A stretch of DNA of 64,000 bases from Fulvimarina sp040239565. GTDB taxonomy: Bacteria > Pseudomonadota > Alphaproteobacteria > Rhizobiales > Rhizobiaceae. Both the position numbers and the translations under genes were made by a program. The notes beneath the pieces were generated by a model. The model saw nothing but the letters and a program-made list of their open reading frames with translations. It was not told the DNA's origin and did not search any database. Of the stretch, positions 33,887 to 42,990 are shown piece after piece (within the stretch, counting starts at the first letter, position 1; each line of letters begins with the position of its first letter). The stretch lies in NCBI RefSeq assembly GCF_040239565.1, contig NZ_JBEHWS010000001.1:62001-126000 (forward strand). Direction: 5' to 3'.

Positions 33887-34642
33887 TCAGCCGGTGACGA
33901 AATAGTAACCCGCCAGGAAGACGCCGAAGGCGATGACGAAAAGCCGGACGGCGATCTGCGGCACGCGCTTGGCGATCCAGACACCGGAGAAGCCACCGAG
34001 CGCGATGCCCGGGGCCATGGCGAGGGCACCCGCCCAGTCGATCACGCCACCTGTCGCGAACACGGCGATCGCCACGACGGCGATGACGTTTGAAAGGACG
34101 TTTTTGATGGCGTTGAGGCGGTGATAGTCGCCGCTTTCGGTGAGCCCGAGCGTCGCCAGCATCATGATGCCCATGCCGGCGCCGAAGAAGCCGCCATAGA
34201 TCGATCCCAAGAACTGGACGATGGGACCGGAATAGTTCCGACCCTTTTCCGCCGTCTTTTCATGGGCCCGGCGCGGCTTCAGCCAGGGACCGGCGGCAAA
34301 CAGCGCCGTCGCGGCGAGAAGCAGCCAGGGCACCATGACGCGAAAGCGGTCATTGTCGAGCCAGAGCAGGATCGACGAGCCGATCACCGCGCCCGCCATC
34401 GAGGCGATGGCAAGCAGGATCAAACCACGCCAGAGGGTGCGGATGTCCTTCAGATAAGGAAGGGTCGAAGTGACGTAGCCCGGCAGCTGGGCGATCGACG
34501 ACGAGGCGTTCGCGACCACTGGCGGCATGCCGATCAGCGAAAACGCCCCGAAGGAGATGAACGTCCCACCGCCGGCAACCGCGTTGATCGCCCCGGCGAA
34601 CAGTCCCGCAAGAAAGAGAAGGGCGATGGTGAGGAGGGACAT
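33887..34642 (-). CDS. TauE/SafE (TSUP) family transporter
   Basis: A 251-residue inner-membrane protein with about eight hydrophobic segments. The start LLFLAGLFAGAINAVAGGGTFI is the TSUP hallmark (AGxINxxAGGG), and the second-half repeat reads FLGSIYGGFFGAGMGIMML. TSUP proteins export sulfite, sulfoacetate or related anions. The ATG has GTGAGGAGGG directly upstream. It has no obvious partner gene. A 228-base gap to mtlK has no gene. Confidence 0.88.
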   Translation of the reverse strand: MSLLTIALLFLAGLFAGAINAVAGGGTFISFGAFSLIGMPPVVANASSSIAQLPGYVTSTLPYLKDIRTLWRGLILLAIASMAGAVIGSSILLWLDNDRFRVMVPWLLLAATALFAAGPWLKPRRAHEKTAEKGRNYSGPIVQFLGSIYGGFFGAGMGIMMLATLGLTESGDYHRLNAIKNVLSNVIAVVAIAVFATGGVIDWAGALAMAPGIALGGFSGVWIAKRVPQIAVRLFVIAFGVFLAGYYFVTG

Positions 34643-34762
34643 GGCGGGCTCTGTACGATTTCTGCAGAAGCCGCCATGTCACGCGTAAGGTGATGAAGGC
34701 AAGCGGGTCGTCGCCGAGAGATGCGGCTCACGAATAAGCCGAAAAGCCCCTCTGCTTCGGCC

Positions 34763-35959
34763 TTAAACGCCTGCCAGCGCCCCCTCGATATCCTCCAAAA
34801 TATCGTCCGTATCCTCGATGCCGACCGACAGGCGCATCAGGCCGTCGGAGATGCCGAGCTGGTCGCGGGCCTCCTGGCTGAGGTTTTTGTGGGTCGTGGT
34901 CGCGGGATGCGTGGTCAGTGTCTTTGCGTCGCCGAGATTGTTGGTGAGGAGGATGAGTTCGAGGCCGTTGGCGAAAGCGAAGGCTTCCTTCTTGCCGCCC
35001 TTCATCTCGAAGGCGATCAGGGTGGAGCCGCCGCTCATCTGCTTCTTCGCGACAGCCGCATCCGGATGGTCGTCGCGTCCGGGATAGAAGACGCGGGCGA
35101 CCTTCGGATGATCGGCGAGATAATCGGCGATCTTCGCGGCCGAGGCCGTAGCCTGCTTCACGCGGAGCGACAGGGTTTCGAGGCCCTTGAGCAGCGTCCA
35201 GGCGTTGAAGGGCGACATCGCCGGTCCGGTGTGGCGGTAATAGTCGTGCAGGTTCTCGTCGATCCAGTCCTTCGAGGAGAGGACGACGCCGCCGAGACAC
35301 CGGCCTTGTCCGTCGATATGCTTGGTCGCGGAATAGACGACGACGTCCGCCCCGAGCTCCAGCGGATGCTGGAAGAGCGGGGTCGCGAAGACATTGTCGA
35401 CGACGAGCCGCGCGCCGGCCTGATGGGCGATTTCGGCAACGGCCGCGATATCGACGAGCTCTAGCGTCGGATTTGTCGGGGTCTCCATGAAGAAGACCTT
35501 GGTGTTCGGCTGCACGGCGGCCTGCCATTCGTCGAGATTGCGCCCGTCGACGAAGGTGGAGGTGACACCCATGCGTCCGAGAACCGTCTCAACCACATAG
35601 CGGCAGGAGCCGAACAGCGCGCGCGCCGAAACGACGTGATCGCCGGCCTGAAGCTGGCACTGGAGCGCGGTCGAGACGGCGGCCATGCCCGAGGCCGTGG
35701 AGCGGGCATCCTCCGCCCCTTCGAGCAGCATCATGCGCTCCTCGAACATGCGGGTCGTCGGGTTGGAGTAGCGCGAATAGATGAAGCCCGGCTCTTCGCC
35801 CTTGAAGCGGGCTTCGGCCTGTTCGGCGCTCTTGTAGACATAGCCCTGGGTGAGGAACATCGCCTCGGAGACTTCGCCGAAATTGGACCGCATCGTTCCG
35901 CCGTGCACGAGTTCGGTCGCGGGCCGCCAGCCCTTCTTGTTGTCGTCGCGCTTCAGCAT
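34763..35959 (-). CDS. metZ: O-succinylhomoserine sulfhydrylase
   Basis: A 398-residue Cys/Met-metabolism PLP enzyme making homocysteine directly from O-succinylhomoserine and sulfide. The PLP lysine is Lys213 in SATKHIDGQGR. YSRYSNPTTRMFEERM, METPTNPTLELVDI and the C-terminal THPATTTHKNLS are family signatures; MetZ rather than MetB/MetC fits the alphaproteobacterial context. ATG 35959 is preferred over 35983 because AGGAG lies 11 bases upstream. Expression should be governed by the SAM-II riboswitch and terminators just upstream. Confidence 0.92.
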   Translation of the reverse strand: MLKRDDNKKGWRPATELVHGGTMRSNFGEVSEAMFLTQGYVYKSAEQAEARFKGEEPGFIYSRYSNPTTRMFEERMMLLEGAEDARSTASGMAAVSTALQCQLQAGDHVVSARALFGSCRYVVETVLGRMGVTSTFVDGRNLDEWQAAVQPNTKVFFMETPTNPTLELVDIAAVAEIAHQAGARLVVDNVFATPLFQHPLELGADVVVYSATKHIDGQGRCLGGVVLSSKDWIDENLHDYYRHTGPAMSPFNAWTLLKGLETLSLRVKQATASAAKIADYLADHPKVARVFYPGRDDHPDAAVAKKQMSGGSTLIAFEMKGGKKEAFAFANGLELILLTNNLGDAKTLTTHPATTTHKNLSQEARDQLGISDGLMRLSVGIEDTDDILEDIEGALAGV

Positions 35960-35994
35960 GGTCGTTCGAACTCCTGGTCCCAAAAACTGGGCAC

Positions 35995-36033
35995 AAAAAA
36001 ACCGGCCTGGCGAAGATCGCTAGAGAGCCGGTT
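35995..36033 (-). terminator. Second terminator in the metZ leader
   Basis: On the minus strand AACCGGC (36033-36027) pairs with GCCGGTT (36006-36000), followed by a run of seven T ending at 35995. It lies 36 bases before the metZ ATG and so inside the leader, where it could only make sense as an attenuator. Confidence 0.75.
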
Positions 36034-36035
36034 CG

Positions 36036-36056
36036 AAAAAGGACCCTTTGCGGTCC
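36036..36056 (-). terminator. First terminator in the metZ leader
   Basis: GGACC (36056-36052 on the minus strand) and GGTCC (36045-36041) form a 5-bp stem with a 6-base loop, followed by TTTTT. It follows the SAM-II aptamer by about ten bases. Confidence 0.65.
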
Positions 36057-36065
36057 ACGATCGGA

Positions 36066-36122
36066 ACGGCCCTTTAGCAAGTTGTTTAACGTGGCTGCAA
36101 GCCGGCCGGCCAAATCACCACG
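36066..36122 (-). promoter_or_regulatory. SAM-II riboswitch upstream of metZ
   Basis: The minus strand shows a P1 stem CGTGG (36122-36118) with CCACG (36094-36090), and the three conserved SAM-II blocks in order: TGATTTGGCC in loop 1, CTTGCAG before the P1 3' strand, and GCTAAAGG in the 3' pseudoknot strand. SAM-II is an H-type pseudoknot known upstream of metA/metZ/metX genes in alphaproteobacteria; SAM binding lowers expression. Two terminators lie between it and metZ, suggesting transcriptional attenuation here. Confidence 0.9.
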
Positions 36123-36374
36123 CCAAGGCCAATACCCCACCGATTTTCGAAACGCAATCCAGGCTTCATACTCAAGGCGATCGAACGATCGTTTGCGCGC
36201 CATTGTCGCCCGATGGCTCGCTCGAAACCGTGCCCCATGCTGCATGCCGTGAGGCCAGAGGTCGTTCGCATCGGGTGTGGAGGCGGAGTGCCACAAATGA
36301 CTTGCCTCAGCGTCGCTTGAGGAATACCTTTCACTTAAACTGATATTGTGAAGCGCGTTCGTGAGCCTCTGTAC

Positions 36375-36731
36375 ATGTCGGAACGAGGAATAAAAACAAA
36401 CACATATCTCGAGAAGCTCTATAAGATCATCCCAATCGAGATCACGGCTGCGTACATCTCAATTACCTCAATAATTGCATCGCAAGACAATGCCAAACAA
36501 TATTTTTGGCTCCTTGTCTTCTCAGCCGCAGTCCTCTTCGTATTGAATCCCATTTATCTGATGCGGGTTCAAAAGGTTAAAGACAAGGGGCTCGTCGTGC
36601 TATCGACGCTGTCTTTTCCCTTGTGGGCGGCCAACACCTCCATCGAGTGGCTTCCCCCTGGCTGGATAACGCTCTCTCTTTCGATAGCGCTCATCCTGTG
36701 GACTCTCCTCATTCCCATCTGCAAGGGTTAG
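36375..36731 (+). CDS. Small multi-spanning membrane protein, unknown
   Basis: A 118-residue protein with about four hydrophobic segments: EITAAYISITSIIAS near residues 23-37, YFWLLVFSAAVLFVLNPIYLM, LVVLSTLSFPLWAAN and WITLSLSIALILWTLLIPI. It opens YLEKLYKIIPIEITAAY; short proteins with a similar ..L.KLIP.E..A.Y.. start are scattered as unannotated genes in bacteria. ATG 36375 is chosen over an in-frame GTG at 36348; neither has a good ribosome-binding site. G+C is visibly below that of metZ and dcd. The next gene follows after 9 bases, so the two likely form one unit. Confidence 0.65.
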   Translation: MSERGIKTNTYLEKLYKIIPIEITAAYISITSIIASQDNAKQYFWLLVFSAAVLFVLNPIYLMRVQKVKDKGLVVLSTLSFPLWAANTSIEWLPPGWITLSLSIALILWTLLIPICKG

Positions 36732-36740
36732 CGTGACGAA

Positions 36741-37637
36741 ATGCCTTGGCTTTTCAGTCGATTTGCTTTCTGCCGCTCGGGGTATCTGGCGATTGCCGCC
36801 GGAGCACTCGCAGCCCTTTTGTCGGCTCAAAACCCTGCGTCCGCCCAGCCTCATTCTTGCGAGAAGATCATCCAGATCGACGAACTTTTCGAAACCGAAC
36901 CAGGCACCATCGGATTTCGAATTACCGGAGACCCGATCGATCAGCTTCGCGTTCTGGAGGGATGCCAGAACTCACACATTCAGACGATCAATACGTACAA
37001 AACGCTAGAAATATTTATCAATACTTCGAACTATTGCCCGCGGAACGATGCATTTTGCCGAGACGAGTCTAGCGAAAATGCCCTTCTAGTCGCAGCCCGA
37101 ATATCCTCTTTCGATGAAGACGTGGTCAGGAACCTGGGTCCGGGCTCGATTTATCGTGGATCGGGCTGGTTGGGACCGCCCGGCACGTCGATCATATCGG
37201 CACGATCCTACGAAAACTCTTATCGACGTCTTTTCACGACCGTTGAAGAGCTTTCCGAGTTTTATCTCATGCACCGGAATTCGGGGAGCGCGAGTGATTT
37301 CGCCGCCTATGACGAATATGTGCATGCCCGCACACCGCTGGAAGGACACCCCAGCTGGGCTTTGAAATCGGTCATTACTCAGTTGGGGAACGGAGCGGCG
37401 TGCGCGGGAGACGACAGCGATTGTTCAGCGCGATTCTATCTGTTCAAATTCATTACGAGGTCAGCGGGGCGGCCCAATGAGCCGATGCGCGCGGAAATTG
37501 TGATGAATTTGGCCACAAGAATCGAGCTTTTCATCAAGGGATATCCCGAAGATCGCTACAATCGACGGCTCACTCTCGAAATCACGACGCCGACACCGAC
37601 CCCGCGCCCTGAAAATCTTGATTCCGATGGGTCATAG
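36741..37637 (+). CDS. Secreted protein of unknown function
   Basis: A 298-residue protein with a signal peptide (AIAAGALAALLSAQNPASAQP, cleavage near residue 36). The mature part has cysteines at CEKII, EGCQ, YCPRN and FCRDE in the first half and ACAGDDSDCSAR later, suggesting disulfides. It closes with a TPTPTPRP linker-like tail. No catalytic motif or family is recognised. It is coupled to the small membrane protein before it (9-base gap). Base use is less G+C-rich than the flanking metZ and dcd, so the pair looks acquired. Confidence 0.7.
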   Translation: MPWLFSRFAFCRSGYLAIAAGALAALLSAQNPASAQPHSCEKIIQIDELFETEPGTIGFRITGDPIDQLRVLEGCQNSHIQTINTYKTLEIFINTSNYCPRNDAFCRDESSENALLVAARISSFDEDVVRNLGPGSIYRGSGWLGPPGTSIISARSYENSYRRLFTTVEELSEFYLMHRNSGSASDFAAYDEYVHARTPLEGHPSWALKSVITQLGNGAACAGDDSDCSARFYLFKFITRSAGRPNEPMRAEIVMNLATRIELFIKGYPEDRYNRRLTLEITTPTPTPRPENLDSDGS

Positions 37638-37710
37638 CAACTAAGAAAAATCACCAAGTCGGAGGGTTCATATCTCGGGCGGGCAGCATTTAGGATCAAG
37701 AAAGCGAGCC

Positions 37711-38814
37711 GTGCGTAGCGTGACGTCAAAGGCATTTGCAGGCATTCTGCCCGACCGCGACATCGTGGGGCTGTTCGAGAGCGGGGCGATCTCGATCCCG
37801 CGCGCCCGGGACGAGGACCAGATCCAGCCGGCCTCGCTTGATCTCAGGCTGGGCGACCGAGCCTACCGTGTTCGCGCGAGCTTCCTGCCGGGCATAGAAC
37901 GCACCGTCGAGGACAAGCTGAAGCGGTTTTCGCTGCACGAAATCTCGCTGGACGGCGGGGCGGTGCTTGAGACCGGCTGCGTCTACATCGTGCCGCTTCA
38001 GGAGAAGCTGCGCCTGCCGGAGGATGTCCGCGCGACGGCGAACCCGAAATCCTCGACCGGTCGGCTCGACATCTTCACCCGCGTCCTCACCGATCGCGGC
38101 CGGGAGTTCGACAAGGTGGCAACGGGCTATGACGGGCCGCTCTATCTGGAAATCTCGCCGCGCACCTTTCCGATTTTGGTCAGGCAGGGCTCGCGGCTGT
38201 CGCAGATCCGTTTCCGGCGCGGCGAGCCGACGCTTTCGGGCGCGGAGCTCGAAGCGCTGCATGGCGAACACCGCCTGACCTCGGATACGGCCGCCAATAT
38301 CACCGGTGGCGGCATCGCGCTTTCGATCGATCTGAAGGGCAATGACGATGGGCTCGTCGGCTATCGGGGCAAGCGCCATACGGGCGTCGTCGACGTGGAC
38401 AAACGCGGGGCGAACGCAGTCGCGGACTTTTGGGAACCGCTCTATCGCTCCGGCCGCGGCGAACTCGTGCTCGACCCGGACGAGTTCTACATTCTCGTCT
38501 CTAAGGAGAGCGTCCACGTGCCGCCGGCCTATGCCGCCGAGATGACACCCTTCGATCCGCTGGTGGGCGAGTTCCGCGTCCACTATGCCGGCTTCTTCGA
38601 TCCGGGCTTCGGGCATGATGCGGCGGGCGGTTCAGGCTCGCGGGCGGTTCTGGAAGTGCGCAGCCACGAGGTGCCGTTCATTCTGGAAGACGGCCAGATC
38701 GTCGGTCGCCTCGTCTACGAGCACATGGCCTCGCTCCCGGACCGGCTCTACGGTGCCGATCTGAAAAGCAACTATCAGGCGCAGGGCCTCAAGCTGTCGA
38801 AGCACTTCGCCTGA
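37711..38814 (+). CDS. dcd: 2'-deoxycytidine 5'-triphosphate deaminase, tandem-fold type
   Basis: A 367-residue protein made of two dUTPase/Dcd-like folds, about twice the length of E. coli Dcd, as in alphaproteobacteria. It deaminates dCTP to dUTP for dTMP supply. First-half signatures are IQPASLDLRLGD and ATANPKSSTGRLDIFTRVLTDRG; the second half repeats with HVPPAYAAEMTPFDPLVGEFRVHYAGFFDPGFGH and VPFILEDGQIVGRLVYE. GTG 37711 is used; GTG 37720 is also possible. From memory, dcd and metZ are neighbours in many Hyphomicrobiales; here two genes separate them. Confidence 0.88.
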   Translation: MRSVTSKAFAGILPDRDIVGLFESGAISIPRARDEDQIQPASLDLRLGDRAYRVRASFLPGIERTVEDKLKRFSLHEISLDGGAVLETGCVYIVPLQEKLRLPEDVRATANPKSSTGRLDIFTRVLTDRGREFDKVATGYDGPLYLEISPRTFPILVRQGSRLSQIRFRRGEPTLSGAELEALHGEHRLTSDTAANITGGGIALSIDLKGNDDGLVGYRGKRHTGVVDVDKRGANAVADFWEPLYRSGRGELVLDPDEFYILVSKESVHVPPAYAAEMTPFDPLVGEFRVHYAGFFDPGFGHDAAGGSGSRAVLEVRSHEVPFILEDGQIVGRLVYEHMASLPDRLYGADLKSNYQAQGLKLSKHFA

Positions 38815-38832
38815 GGATCGAACCTTCGGACC

Positions 38833-40440
38833 TCAGAGATAATAGTCCGATCCGCTGCGGCGCCCGCGTTCGAGGGCCGGACCCTGGCTGGACGCGCCAG
38901 CCTGCTCCTGCGGCATCTGAGCACCTGACGGCCGGCCGCCGCGCTGACCATCCTGACCCCGCGACTGTCCGGCTTCGCCACCATTCGGGGCGTTGCCGTC
39001 GGCCCGAGCCTGCGCGTTCTGATCGGCGTTCGAACCGCTCGCCTTGCCCGGTTGAGCGCCGTTTTCCTTGAGTGTGATCGTCACCTGGGCCTCGTCGAGA
39101 TCGAAGCCGGCCGATGCCATCGCCGCTTTCAGGCCTTCGCGATCGTCCTGAAGGCGCATCAGGGTTTCGGGCTCGCTGACGGAGAGTTCGAGCGCCATCT
39201 GGCCATTCACCACCTTCATCAGGACGTCGAGCTTGCCGAAATGGGCCGGCTGAAGCTGGATTTGCAGCGTCTTCATCGCAGCGCCGCCTGCCTGATAGCG
39301 CACCCGCTCGGAGGCGCCTTCATAGGTGGCCTGGGCGGTGGCGGCGGACTGGGGTGCCGGCCCTTGCCTGTTGCCGGTCTGCGGCATGTTGTCGGCGATG
39401 ATCGAACCGATCTGCTTGCCGAAATCGCCGTCGCCGTCAATGGACTTTTCGATCGCGAAGCCGGCATCGCCCTTCATCGGCCGGTCAGTCGAGAGCCTTG
39501 CGGATTCGACCGGGTGCTGATGCGCCTTCGCCTGTTTTGTGTCGGGTAAGGCGTCCTTGCCGGTGGTGATGGGCAGCGTGTCGTTTGCGTCATCGCTCGC
39601 TTCGGCGTCGCCCGTCCGGGCGTTTGCGGGGGCTGTACCAGCCCGGAGTGCGGATTCAAGCTTTTGCGCCGCCATGGCTTTGGAACCGGCTGCCGACTTC
39701 GCACCGTTGGCCTCCATGCCGACCGGCTGGAAGTCGGTGCGCATGGAAACGAGATCGGCGCGGGCCGTGATGCCCTTGGCGCTCTCGCCACCGCGTACGA
39801 CACGCCCGGCGGCGAGTGAGACGGCTGCTGCAGTCTCGGAAGACGGGAAGAGCTGAGCCGTGTTGGCGCCGGTGGCCTTGCCATCGAGAGTGGTGCCAGC
39901 CTGGAGATCGGCTGCCTGCCCGACAGTGCCGGCCTTCGAGCCGTAACCGCTCAAGAGCTGCTCGATTGTCGCCTTTGCGCCCAGTCCCGCATTGGCCGGC
40001 CCGCCCTGGGCGGTTGCAACTGCGGCCTCGGCCTTCGCGGCGGCCTGCTGCGGGAGGGTGACGCCTTCACCCATCGGGCCGACCGCCTTCTCTGTGCCGG
40101 CTTCGCCGTTTTCTGCCGATGGCTGCAGGATTTCGTGCCGAGCTTGCAGGAGCGAGCGCTCGAAGCCGAGCCGGCCAGCTCCGCCCTTCGATCGCCCGGT
40201 GCGGAATTCGACGACTTCGGCACCCTTCGTCTCCTCAATCGCGCCGCTTTCGTTGTCCGAGGTGGCGAAGGCTTCACCGCCGCGCTCGCCTTTCTCGTCG
40301 GCACCGTTCGTCTTGCGCTCGGCGCCGCCCTTGAGCAGGACGTCGAAACCCGACGCATCGCCGTCTTCGCGCGAGGTCGTTTCGGACCGTTTCGAAAGAT
40401 TGGTGCTTTCGGGGATCGAAGAAGAGATGAGCGCGCTCAT
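38833..40440 (-). CDS. fliK: Flagellar hook-length control protein FliK/MotD
   Basis: A 535-residue protein. Residues 1 to about 370 are low-complexity, rich in Ala, Gly, Glu, Lys and Ser. The C-terminal Flg_hook domain is near residues 385-465: MKTLQIQLQPAHFGKLDVLMKVV and LSVSEPETLMRLQDDREGLKAAM. The tail is again disordered. In rhizobia this gene was called motD and later shown to be fliK, the ruler that switches export from hook to filament. The start overlaps the motC stop by 4 bases (ATGA). It is the last gene of the visible leftward flagellar operon. Confidence 0.85.
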   Translation of the reverse strand: MSALISSSIPESTNLSKRSETTSREDGDASGFDVLLKGGAERKTNGADEKGERGGEAFATSDNESGAIEETKGAEVVEFRTGRSKGGAGRLGFERSLLQARHEILQPSAENGEAGTEKAVGPMGEGVTLPQQAAAKAEAAVATAQGGPANAGLGAKATIEQLLSGYGSKAGTVGQAADLQAGTTLDGKATGANTAQLFPSSETAAAVSLAAGRVVRGGESAKGITARADLVSMRTDFQPVGMEANGAKSAAGSKAMAAQKLESALRAGTAPANARTGDAEASDDANDTLPITTGKDALPDTKQAKAHQHPVESARLSTDRPMKGDAGFAIEKSIDGDGDFGKQIGSIIADNMPQTGNRQGPAPQSAATAQATYEGASERVRYQAGGAAMKTLQIQLQPAHFGKLDVLMKVVNGQMALELSVSEPETLMRLQDDREGLKAAMASAGFDLDEAQVTITLKENGAQPGKASGSNADQNAQARADGNAPNGGEAGQSRGQDGQRGGRPSGAQMPQEQAGASSQGPALERGRRSGSDYYL

Positions 40441-41801
40441 TGGGTGAAGTTCTCCAAATCCTTGTCGACCGCATCGATGAGAGAGGTGGCACGTGCGAGA
40501 GTCTGATTGTCGAGCGCCGGATCGGCCTCCTCCCCGGAGGACGCGATCTCGGCCGGTTCGCGGATCGCATTCACCACGTCGAGCGCGGCTTCCTTGAGGG
40601 CGAGATCGGCGGGGTGAAGCAGGTCGTCGTCGATGGCGCCGAGCGTTGCGAGAATTTCGCCTTCCTCGCGCGTCGAAAGGGTCGAGGCGAGGTCATAGAG
40701 GAGGGCGCGTTGCCGGTCGGCCGGCTCGGCGTCCTCGATGGCAAGCGCTTCCTGGGAAGCCTCCGCAGCAAGCTCCAGATTGCCGCCGACGAGAGCGCGG
40801 CGGCCGACCGAGAGATACATTGCGAGCTTCTGGTCGTCCGGCAGGAGGCGCAGCGTGTCGGAAAGAGTATCGAGCGTCTTTTCCTCGCTGCCCTCCGGCC
40901 TGTCGGAATAGACCGCCGAGAAGCGCGCCCGGAAATTGCTGGAATAGACCGAAGCGGCATAACGATCGAAATATTGCCGCGCGTAGCGGTCGGCCTTCCT
41001 GGTCTCGCCCGCATTCTCGGCGAGCAGTACCCCGAGCCGAAGGGCAGCCTCGTCGAGCAGCGTGCCGGGTGCAGCAAGCATTACCTTTTCCAGCGCTTCG
41101 AGAGAGCCGGCCGGATCGCTTCCCTGACGCAGTTGGGCGAGCGCGAGTTGGACTTGCGCGGCGAAGATCGTCTCTTCACGTTCGAGATCGATGCGCGAAA
41201 GCTTGGCCTCGGCCTCTGCCATCCGGTTGTTCGCATAGGCAAGCACGCCTTCGATCATCGGCGTGTCATCGGCCGAGAAAACCGCCTCCCGGTAGAGCTC
41301 GTAGAGCGGTTCGGACGGGCCGCCGGACAGAACGAAGAGGGCGATTGCGCGAACATTGCGCTGGTCGCTCCAGATTTCGTAGGGCCGCGCTGTAAGCGAG
41401 GGACCGAAACGCGTCAGGATGCGTCGCTGGACATCAAGAGCGGCCTTGTTGCCGCGTGCCGCCTGATCCTGAAGATATTGCAGCGAGCGAATGACCTCAA
41501 AAGGCATAGGCTCGCGCTCTGTCTGCCATTCGGGGCCGGCATGCTCCTCGCTGTCTTGATCCGTCCCGTGATCACCGTCTTCTTCGACGTCATGCTCCGC
41601 CGCGTCCGAGCCTTCATCGGCATGTTGTTCGGCATCGCCGCTGGAATGGGCGTTTTCGTTTCGGGCCGCTTCCGCCGCCGCGCGGACCTCCTGCGACATG
41701 GAACCATGCGAGGTCTCGCCGGCGGCAAGGGCCGTGCTCGCCCCGGTCAGGGCGAGGCAGGTGCCGGCAAGAAGCGAGCGGAGGAGAAGACTGCGCGCCA
41801 T
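40437..41801 (-). CDS. motC: Periplasmic motility protein MotC
   Basis: A 454-residue protein with a signal peptide (LLAGTCLALTGASTALAAG, cleavage near 27), an acidic His/Glu/Asp-rich stretch at about 35-90 (EQHADEGSDAAEHDVEED), and a helical remainder. In Sinorhizobium MotC is a periplasmic partner that stabilises MotB. The position between motB and fliK/motD supports the call. The ATG at 41801 lies 1 base after the motB stop; the longer frame to 41918 lies within motB and is rejected. Confidence 0.82.
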   Translation of the reverse strand: MARSLLLRSLLAGTCLALTGASTALAAGETSHGSMSQEVRAAAEAARNENAHSSGDAEQHADEGSDAAEHDVEEDGDHGTDQDSEEHAGPEWQTEREPMPFEVIRSLQYLQDQAARGNKAALDVQRRILTRFGPSLTARPYEIWSDQRNVRAIALFVLSGGPSEPLYELYREAVFSADDTPMIEGVLAYANNRMAEAEAKLSRIDLEREETIFAAQVQLALAQLRQGSDPAGSLEALEKVMLAAPGTLLDEAALRLGVLLAENAGETRKADRYARQYFDRYAASVYSSNFRARFSAVYSDRPEGSEEKTLDTLSDTLRLLPDDQKLAMYLSVGRRALVGGNLELAAEASQEALAIEDAEPADRQRALLYDLASTLSTREEGEILATLGAIDDDLLHPADLALKEAALDVVNAIREPAEIASSGEEADPALDNQTLARATSLIDAVDKDLENFTQ

Positions 41802-41802
41802 G

Positions 41803-42990
41803 TCAGGCGTCCTCGACGAGAAGGATCTCGATGCGCCGGTTGATGTCGGCCTCCGGGTTCTCGACATCCTTCGGCTGGCGGTCGGCGAAGCCTTCGATGG
41901 ATTCGATGCGTTCGGCACCGAGTCCGCCCCGCGTCAGCATGTAATAGGCCATGTGGGCGCGGGCCGTCGAAAGGCGCCAGTTGTCATAGTTCTCGTCGTT
42001 GAACGGACGCGAATCGGTGTGGCCGCGAATGATGATCTTGCCTTTCCGGGTCTTCAGGACGTTGGCGATCTTCTCCATCATCTGGATGGCCTCGGCGTTC
42101 GGCTTGGCCGAACCGACCGAGAACATGCCGGAGTCGAAATCGTCGGCGAGCGAGATCATGACGCCGCCATCACCCTGGCTGACTTCGACCTTCGAGGGCA
42201 CACCGTCGCCCATCTCGGCAAGTTCGGCCTCGATATCGTTCTTCAGGTCGGCCGCCTCGCTGTCGACCGGCTCTTCGTTCTGATCCTTGGCTTCTTCTGC
42301 CTTGGTATCGCCTTCACGTTCCGCAACGGCGGCCATCTCCGTCTCGGCCGCGTCCTCGCCTTCGGTCTCGCTCGCCTCGGCGCCTTCCGGCGGCAGGACG
42401 GCGGTCTTGAATTCTGACGGAGGCAGATCGTCGAGGTCGCCGCCGGTCTCGCGCATGTTGGGCGAGAGCTGCCAGGACTGCGGGTCGAACGGATCGCGAT
42501 AGGCATCGCCGCCGTTCAGGCCGGGCAGCCCGGTGCCGTCGGGTTCGCCCTCTCTTTCGCCCGAACCGGTGGAGGTGGAATTCGCGGCGATCTCGGCAAG
42601 AACAGCGTAAGGGTCGCGGAAGAGGGCCTGTTCTTCGCCGCCGACCTCTTCGCCGGCAATCGGCTTGCCGCCGGTCTTTCCGATGATTTCCTGATCCTGC
42701 TCGCCGTCGTTTTCGGCCTGGGTCTTGGACTGGGCGTCCGTCTTCTCCAGGCCCTTGGAGGCGGGTTTGGAATCCGTCAGCTTGATCGGATTGAAATATT
42801 GCGCGACCTGCGTTCGGGTCGAGTCATCCGTGGAATTGGTGAGCCACATGACGAGGAAGAAGGCCATCATCGCCGTCATGAAGTCGGCGAACGCGATCTT
42901 CCACACGCCGCCGTGGTGCTCGTCGTGACCGGCGCTCTTGCGGCGGACGATGATGATTTCCTGATGGTCGCGGTGGCCTGCTTCGCTCAT
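41803..42990 (-). CDS. motB: Flagellar stator protein MotB
   Basis: A 395-residue stator subunit. The single membrane helix FADFMTAMMAFFLVMWL contains the proton-carrying Asp36. A long acidic linker follows, from about 65 to 250, much longer than in E. coli MotB. The OmpA-like peptidoglycan-binding domain has IIIRGHTDSRPF and NWRLSTARAHMAYYML. A motA gene is not in the window. The start at 42990 overlaps the upstream fliH-like stop by 4 bases; the frame back to 43020 is rejected. Confidence 0.93.
   Translation of the reverse strand: MSEAGHRDHQEIIIVRRKSAGHDEHHGGVWKIAFADFMTAMMAFFLVMWLTNSTDDSTRTQVAQYFNPIKLTDSKPASKGLEKTDAQSKTQAENDGEQDQEIIGKTGGKPIAGEEVGGEEQALFRDPYAVLAEIAANSTSTGSGEREGEPDGTGLPGLNGGDAYRDPFDPQSWQLSPNMRETGGDLDDLPPSEFKTAVLPPEGAEASETEGEDAAETEMAAVAEREGDTKAEEAKDQNEEPVDSEAADLKNDIEAELAEMGDGVPSKVEVSQGDGGVMISLADDFDSGMFSVGSAKPNAEAIQMMEKIANVLKTRKGKIIIRGHTDSRPFNDENYDNWRLSTARAHMAYYMLTRGGLGAERIESIEGFADRQPKDVENPEADINRRIEILLVEDA

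Noticed and set aside
40440..41843. 467-codon rightward frame over motC
   Set aside because: motC lies on the minus strand with 1- and 4-base junctions to motB and fliK; the rightward frame has Arg/Gly/Leu-rich shadow composition.
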